Shown: positions 5,704 to 9,466 of the stretch, piece by piece | How the letters are laid out: the number at the start of each line of letters is the position of its first letter | Numbering within the stretch: the first letter of the stretch is position 1 | Assembly: GCF_031432425.1 (NCBI RefSeq) | Contig: NZ_JAVKPH010000062.1 | Location: 1 to 9,466, forward strand | Source of the DNA: Ruixingdingia sedimenti | GTDB taxonomy: Bacteria; Pseudomonadota; Alphaproteobacteria; Rhodobacterales; Rhodobacteraceae | Direction: 5' to 3' | DNA length: 9,466 nt | Notes under the pieces: generated by a model | Databases searched by the model: none | Told to the model about the DNA's origin: nothing | Seen by the model: only the letters and a program-made list of their open reading frames with translations | Program-made: the position numbers and the translations under genes

Positions 5704-6881
5704 CAGCCACAGGCATACCGAGCGCCCGGCGCTGGCCGGTGATCTCGGCCCTGGGGATCGTCCAGATCTTCGCCTGGGGCAGTTCCTACTACCTGCTGGC
5801 GGTGTTCGCGGCCCCCATCGCCGCCGATACGGGCTGGTCGCTGTCGTGGATCGTCGGCGGCCTCTCCCTCGGCCTGTTCGTCGCCGGCATGGCCTCGCCG
5901 CGCGTGGGCGAGGCGATCCGGCATCACGGCGGCAAGCCCGTGCTGGCGCTGTCCGTCCTCCTGCTGGCGGCGGGGCTGCTGATCCTCGCCACCGCGCCGG
6001 TGTTGCCGGTGTTCATCGCCGGATGGATCGTCCTCGGCATCGGGATGGGGGCGGGTCTCTATGACGCGGCCTTCGCCACGCTCGGGGGCATCTACGGGCG
6101 CGAGGCCCGATCCGCGATCACCACGCTGACCCTCTGGGGCGGCTTCGCCAGCACGGTCTGCTGGCCGCTGTCGGCGTTCTTCATCGAACATCTGGGCTGG
6201 CGCTGGTCCTGTGCAGCCTATGCGGCGATCCAGCTCGGGCTATGCCTGCCGTTGATCCTGTTCGTCCTGCCGGGCAACGGCCGCGCAGCTCCCACCCCTG
6301 AAGATCGGCGTGGTTTGATCCGGCTTTCTGGCCCGGAGCGGCGGGCCTACCTGACCATGATGGCGATCATGGTGCTTGCCGGTCTCACCGTCACCATCGT
6401 TTCGGTCCATCTGCTGACCATGCTGCAAGGCCGTGGCCTGTCCTTGGCCGAGGCCGTCGCCCTCGGGGCACTGATCGGCCCGGCGCAGGTCGCGGCGCGG
6501 CTGGTCGAGATGGCGAGTGGCGGGCGGCATCACCCGATCTGGACGCTTGCCGGGGCGGTGGGGCTGTCCGCCGTGGGGCTGGCCATGCTGGCCCTCGGGC
6601 TTCCGTTCGTCGGGGCGGCCATTTTCCTCTATGCAGCCGGAAACGGCATCTTCTCGATTGCCAGGGGCGCGATGCCGCTCGCCCTGTTCGGGGTCGATCG
6701 CTACGCGCCGATCATGGGAGGGCTGGCGCGGCCCTCGCTGATCGCGCAGGCTCTCGCACCAACCGTGGGAGCAATCCTGCTTTCCGCCGCCGGAACCGAT
6801 CTGACGCTGAAGGTGCTGGCTATGCTGGCGCTGGTAAGCATCACTCTGGTCGTCTTCCTGTGGAACGGTGTCGAAAGATGA
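5700..6881 (+). CDS. MFS transporter of the ars operon (ArsK-like candidate)
   Basis: This 393-aa major facilitator superfamily protein has twelve predicted membrane segments, roughly one every 30 residues, and a central cytoplasmic loop at about 192-218 rich in charged residues. The N-terminal half has the MFS-like turn between helices 2 and 3 (SPRVGEAIRHHGGKP, 66-80). Three cysteines (154, 171, 182) cluster in helices 5-6. The gene overlaps acr3 by ATGA, placing it in the arsenic operon. Two ars-linked MFS types are known: ArsJ, which exports 1-arseno-3-phosphoglycerate and is paired with a GAPDH gene, absent here; and ArsK of Agrobacterium, which exports As(III), Sb(III) and trivalent organoarsenicals. 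Context favours an ArsK-like role, but I cannot prove orthology. The ribosome binding site is weak (GAGGGA 15 nt upstream), consistent with coupling to acr3. Confidence 0.75.
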   Translation: MTATGIPSARRWPVISALGIVQIFAWGSSYYLLAVFAAPIAADTGWSLSWIVGGLSLGLFVAGMASPRVGEAIRHHGGKPVLALSVLLLAAGLLILATAPVLPVFIAGWIVLGIGMGAGLYDAAFATLGGIYGREARSAITTLTLWGGFASTVCWPLSAFFIEHLGWRWSCAAYAAIQLGLCLPLILFVLPGNGRAAPTPEDRRGLIRLSGPERRAYLTMMAIMVLAGLTVTIVSVHLLTMLQGRGLSLAEAVALGALIGPAQVAARLVEMASGGRHHPIWTLAGAVGLSAVGLAMLALGLPFVGAAIFLYAAGNGIFSIARGAMPLALFGVDRYAPIMGGLARPSLIAQALAPTVGAILLSAAGTDLTLKVLAMLALVSITLVVFLWNGVER

Positions 6882-6963
6882 AAGTCGCAACATCGACCCA
6901 CAGGGGAATGTCCCTCCTGAATTTTGGGGCTGATCGCCGCGACCGGCGGTGCAGGGGCCGACA

Positions 6964-6992
6964 TTGACCCGAGGCGCAAGGGATGATCGAAT
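6964..6992 (+). promoter_or_regulatory. Candidate promoter for the P-type ATPase
   Basis: TTGACC (6964-6969) is followed after 17 nt by TCGAAT (6987-6992), matching the -35 and -10 consensus at 5/6 and 4/6. It would give a leader of about 155 nt to the ATG at 7155. No MerR-type long spacer is seen. The call is based on sequence only. Confidence 0.4.
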
Positions 6993-7120
6993 CCGCGAAC
7001 GGGCGCGCGATGGACAGGAGGTGCGCCAAACAGCCTGCTCGACCGTCCCTCGCGCAGTGGTCACACCGCTGCCGACAACCTTCCCCAGCCATTGCCGCCG
7101 CTGCGGCACAGCCAAGACAA

Positions 7121-7133
7121 GATATTGCATATC
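7121..7133. promoter_or_regulatory. AT-rich palindrome, possible operator of the ATPase gene
   Basis: GATATTGCATATC is a perfect 5-bp inverted repeat with a TGC centre, 21 bp before the ATG. It stands out in a GC-rich region. Its form is compatible with an ArsR/SmtB-family or other metal-sensor operator; no regulator gene is next to it. If it is an operator, it argues against the in-frame upstream TTG (7092) as the start. Confidence 0.4.
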
Positions 7134-7154
7134 GATCTTTCATCCGACCGTCTG

Positions 7155-9095
7155 ATGACGGCGCTGACCGCCGCCACGCTCATCGGCATGACGCTGGCCG
7201 CTTTCGACGCGTTCCTCGTTCCGGGTATCTGGGGGCCTGCCGGCCTCGCGCTGGTCTATCTCGCGGGCGGCATTCCCACGGCGGCGCGGGCGCTGACGGC
7301 GCTGTGGCGCGAACGGGTGCTCGACATCGACCTGCTGATGGTCATCGCCGCGCTTGCCGCCGCCGCTGTCGGCGCCCCGCTGGAAGGCGCGGTGCTGCTG
7401 ACGCTGTTCAGCATCTCGACCACGCTGGAACATCGCGCGATGGGACGGGCGCGCCGCGCGGTCGAGGCGCTGATGGCGCTGCGCCCCGATACCGCGCTGC
7501 GGCAGAACCCGGACGGCTCGGTGAGCGAGCTGCCGGTGGCCGATCTCGCTCCCGGCGATGTGGTGGTGCTGCGCCCCGGCGCGCGGGTGCCGGTGGACGG
7601 GGTGATCCTCGACGGCGAGGGATCGCTGGACGAGGCGACCATCACCGGCGAGTCGATGCCGGTGCATAAAAGCCCCGGCGCCAAGGTGTTCGAGGCCACC
7701 GTGAACCTGAACACGGTGCTGACGGTGCGGGTCATGCAGGCCGTGGCCGACAGCACGGTGGCGCGGATGATCGCGCTGGTGACCGAGGCGCAGGCCGCCC
7801 GTGCGCCGTCCGAGCGGTTCAGCGACTGGTTCGGCCAGCGGTATACGGTGGCGGTGCTGGCAGGCTCGGCGTTGGCCTTCGCGGTGTTCCTGTGGCTGGG
7901 CTGGCCGATGCGCGACGCGCTCTACCGCGCCGCCACGCTGCTGGTCGCGGCGAGCCCCTGCGCCATCGTGATCTCGGTTCCGGCAGCGATCCTCTCGGCG
8001 CTCGCGGCGGCGGCGCGCGGGGGCGTGCTGTTCAAGGGCGGCGCGGCGCTGGAGACGCTGGCCGAGGTCGATACCTTCGCCTTCGACAAGACCGGGACGC
8101 TCACCACCGGCAAGGCCGAGGTGACGGCCGTGATTGCCGTAGACGATGAGGCCGGGTTCCTGTCGCTGATCCTGGGGCTGGAGGCGCAGTCCGAACATCC
8201 GATCGCCGATGCGATCCGCCGTCATGCGACGGCCAGGGGGATCACGCCCGCCGAGGTCCACGACGTGCGGACCATCCCCAGCGAGGGGATCACCGGCATG
8301 GATGCGCAAGGGGCGGTCTGGGCCGGCAATCCCCGGATGGCGGCGCGGATGGGGGCCACGGTGGATGGGGCGGAGTTCGCGGCCCTGCGCGACACGGCGC
8401 AGACGGTGATCTGGCTCGGGCGCGGCGCGCATGTTCTTGGCGCCGTCAGCGTGGCGGACCGCCCGCGCGAAACCTCGGCCGCCGGGCTGGCGGCGCTGCG
8501 CGCCGAAGGCGTCGGCACGATCCGGATGATGACCGGCGACCGCCGCCCGGTCGGGCTGCGGATCGGGGCGGAACTCGGCTTCGCGCCGCGGGATGTCGAC
8601 GCCGACCTGCTGCCCGGGGACAAGGTGCGGCTGGTGGGCGAGTTGACCGGCCGCGGCAAGGTGGCCTTCGTCGGCGACGGGGTGAACGACGCGGCCGCGC
8701 TGGCGCGGGCCGATGTCGGCATCGCCATGGGGGCGGCGGGCAGCGAGGTCGCGCTGCAGGCCGCCGATGTGGCGCTGCTGTCGGACGATATGGCCCGGTT
8801 GGCCGCCGCGCGCGCCTTGGCGCGGCGCACACGGCGGGTGATCCGGCAGAACCTGGCCTTTTCCATCGGCATGATGCTGCTGCTGGTCGCATCGACGCTG
8901 TTCTTCGCGCTGCCGCTGCCGCTGGCCGTGATCGGGCATGAGGGCGGCACGGTGCTGGTGGTTCTGAACGGGCTGCGCCTGCTTGCCGATCCGATTCGCC
9001 GGGACAAGGGCGGCCTGCATGTCTCGGGCGGCCACGAAACCCGCCGTCTTGGAGACCGGCCCGATCCCATGAATGCAAGCAAGAGCAACGTCTGA
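7155..9095 (+). CDS. Heavy-metal P1B-type ATPase (SPC/HEGGT, P1B-4-like)
   Basis: This 646-aa inner-membrane ATPase pumps divalent metal out of the cytoplasm. Motifs in order are: TGES at 164-167 (actuator), SPC at 267-269 in the metal-binding helix, phosphorylation site DKTGT from Asp311, SEHP at 346-349, MTGDR at 459-463, GDGVND at 507-512, and HEGGT at 595-599 in the last-but-one helix region. The pair SPC plus HEGGT is the signature of subgroup P1B-4 (CoaT/CtpD-like; Co, Zn, Fe or Ni in characterised members), not of Cu (CPC) or Zn/Cd ZntA pumps. There is no N-terminal metal-binding domain, as is usual for P1B-4. The C-terminal tail (about 612-646) is hydrophilic with three His. The start is uncertain: ATG 7155 has no clear ribosome binding site, and TTG 7092 is an in-frame alternative. 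It is not obviously in the ars operon, being 273 bp downstream. Confidence 0.92.
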   Translation: MTALTAATLIGMTLAAFDAFLVPGIWGPAGLALVYLAGGIPTAARALTALWRERVLDIDLLMVIAALAAAAVGAPLEGAVLLTLFSISTTLEHRAMGRARRAVEALMALRPDTALRQNPDGSVSELPVADLAPGDVVVLRPGARVPVDGVILDGEGSLDEATITGESMPVHKSPGAKVFEATVNLNTVLTVRVMQAVADSTVARMIALVTEAQAARAPSERFSDWFGQRYTVAVLAGSALAFAVFLWLGWPMRDALYRAATLLVAASPCAIVISVPAAILSALAAAARGGVLFKGGAALETLAEVDTFAFDKTGTLTTGKAEVTAVIAVDDEAGFLSLILGLEAQSEHPIADAIRRHATARGITPAEVHDVRTIPSEGITGMDAQGAVWAGNPRMAARMGATVDGAEFAALRDTAQTVIWLGRGAHVLGAVSVADRPRETSAAGLAALRAEGVGTIRMMTGDRRPVGLRIGAELGFAPRDVDADLLPGDKVRLVGELTGRGKVAFVGDGVNDAAALARADVGIAMGAAGSEVALQAADVALLSDDMARLAAARALARRTRRVIRQNLAFSIGMMLLLVASTLFFALPLPLAVIGHEGGTVLVVLNGLRLLADPIRRDKGGLHVSGGHETRRLGDRPDPMNASKSNV

Positions 9096-9112
9096 CCGGT
9101 AGCCCCACCGAG

Positions 9113-9137
9113 CAGGCAGGCCGATTCAAACTGCCTG
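9113..9137 (+). terminator. Hairpin after the ATPase gene
   Basis: CAGGCAG (9113-9119) and CTGCCTG (9131-9137) form a perfect 7-bp stem with an 11-nt loop, 17 nt after the ATPase stop. There is no following T-tract, so termination efficiency is uncertain. Confidence 0.45.
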
Positions 9138-9149
9138 AAGGGACCAGAG

Positions 9150-9257
9150 GTGCATGACCAGAACCAAGGGGGCAGGAAAACGACCGACGCACACCTGATC
9201 GTCGATCCTCCGATGGAGGCGGGCATTACCTGGCTCTTCGGTGTGCCGGGCGCCTCC
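9150..9257 (+). pseudogene. N-terminal fragment resembling a thiamine-diphosphate enzyme
   Basis: From a GTG at 9150 (AGAGG directly before it), residues 11-34 read T-T-D-A-H-L-I-V-D and on to M-E-A-G-I-T-W-L-F-G-V-P-G. This resembles the opening of acetolactate synthase/pyruvate oxidase-type enzymes, which commonly have an (A/T)AD-LIV--L-EAGI---FGVPG pattern. The similarity stops after about residue 36. The frame remains open to the window end but shows nothing further of the family (no glutamate-containing RHE segment), so the gene is probably truncated by a rearrangement near 9257. The family call comes from pattern recall over a short stretch; a chance match is possible. Confidence 0.5.
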
Positions 9258-9287
9258 CCGGCTTGGGGTGTTCATAATCCCAGCGGA

Positions 9288-9416
9288 TCATGCGATACTT
9301 CTGGCGATCCGGCAGGACATCTTTTTCTTGACAATCACTGTCGCCAGAAAATCGAGGATGAATTTGGTGATCGCCCAGATAGCGAAGATTACGGTCAGGA
9401 CTCGTTCTCGCGTCAT
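9288..9416 (-). CDS. Small membrane ORF, 42 codons, possibly truncated
   Basis: Not a family I recognise. It starts MTRERV, followed by one hydrophobic helix (about residues 7-29, with VIFAIWAITKFILDFLATVIV), then KKK and a short basic tail to a stop at 9288. Its ATG overlaps the stop of an upstream minus-strand frame in the ATGA manner, which suggests a genuine operon member. The last ten or so residues may be out of their original context if the junction with the TPP-like fragment lies inside them. No Shine-Dalgarno is clear; coupling could substitute. The base composition is less GC-rich than the island. Confidence 0.4.
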   Translation of the reverse strand: MTRERVLTVIFAIWAITKFILDFLATVIVKKKMSCRIARSIA

Positions 9417-9466
9417 AGCCAGAACATGACGGTTGCAGCGAGGGCGACGGCGGAGAGGAAGACCTT
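9413..9466 (-). CDS. C-terminal end of an unidentified gene entering from the right
   Basis: Only 17 codons are visible, reading KVFLSAVALAATVMFWL and a stop TGA at 9415-9413. It is hydrophobic and looks like the end of a membrane protein. The stop overlaps the start of the 42-codon ORF, the main reason to believe the frame is real. Function is unknown. Confidence 0.35.
   Translation of the reverse strand, partial: KVFLSAVALAATVMFWL

Larger units (their letters stand above)
6882..7154. other. 273-bp spacer between the ars operon and the metal ATPase
   Basis: I find no convincing gene here. It holds two small stems just after the MFS stop, GGGA/TCCC (6904-6914) and CGCCG/CGGCG around CGAC (6935-6948). 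Neither has a T-run. It also has a possible promoter at 6964-6992, a strong Shine-Dalgarno-like AGGAGGTG at 7016-7023 with no ATG, GTG or TTG at proper distance, a GC hairpin TGCCGC/GCGGCA (7093-7108), and an AT-rich palindrome at 7121-7133. The first stems may end the ars transcript; the later signals may serve the ATPase. Confidence 0.6.

Noticed and set aside
5700..6881. Calling the MFS gene arsJ
   Set aside because: ArsJ works with a dedicated GAPDH gene, which is absent, and no ArsJ-specific motif was recognised.
7140..9035. 631-codon minus-strand open frame opposite the ATPase
   Set aside because: It is the antisense of a clear P1B ATPase; the translation is rich in Arg, His, Gln and Pro with no domain, the usual high-GC shadow.
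9241..9429. 62-codon plus-strand frame at the right edge
   Set aside because: No ribosome binding site or family; it crosses the presumed junction and overlaps a better supported minus-strand ORF.

Overview
This is a GC-rich window whose codon use and gene families suggest an alphaproteobacterium, most likely Rhodobacterales (Paracoccus- or Rhodobacter-like). That placement rests on recognised protein families and on the left-edge insertion-sequence end, not on a marker gene. The content is a metal and metalloid resistance island with signs of mobility at both edges. There are no tRNA, rRNA or CRISPR features.

Left edge (1-77): the 5' end of an outward-reading insertion sequence. It has a terminal inverted repeat and the first codons of a transposase like those of alphaproteobacterial IS5-family elements. 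About 260 bp without a convincing gene follow, holding a perfect 7-bp inverted repeat and a consensus -35 box. Next come two overlapping chromate genes: a rhodanese-ChrB fusion (338-1183) and the two-domain chromate transporter ChrA (1180-2544).

Centre (2545-6881): a hairpin separates chrA from a convergent arsR (2645-2980, minus strand). arsR is divergent from a five-gene arsenic operon: a DUF6428-like protein with a cysteine-rich tail, an LMW-phosphatase-type arsenate reductase, a glutaredoxin-type arsenate reductase, the arsenite carrier Acr3 and an MFS transporter. A short palindrome between arsR and the operon is the probable ArsR operator. The logic is that arsenate is reduced by two unrelated enzymes and arsenite is exported by Acr3, perhaps helped by the MFS protein. 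ArsR releases the operator when it binds As(III) through its C-terminal cysteines.

Right part (6882-9466): a 273-bp spacer with a possible promoter, an orphan Shine-Dalgarno sequence and an AT-rich palindrome precedes a P1B-type metal ATPase with SPC and HEGGT motifs (subgroup P1B-4; Co/Zn/Fe/Ni-type divalent metals). Downstream is a short fragment resembling the N-terminus of a thiamine-diphosphate enzyme. It is abruptly replaced by minus-strand sequence carrying a 42-codon membrane ORF coupled to the tail of an upstream gene that enters from the right edge. This looks like a recombination scar bounding the island.

No wholly new system is evident. The points most worth following are the CX5R loop in the rhodanese domain fused to ChrB, the Cys-tailed DUF6428 protein inside the ars operon, the uncertain expression signals of the ATPase, and the mosaic right edge.
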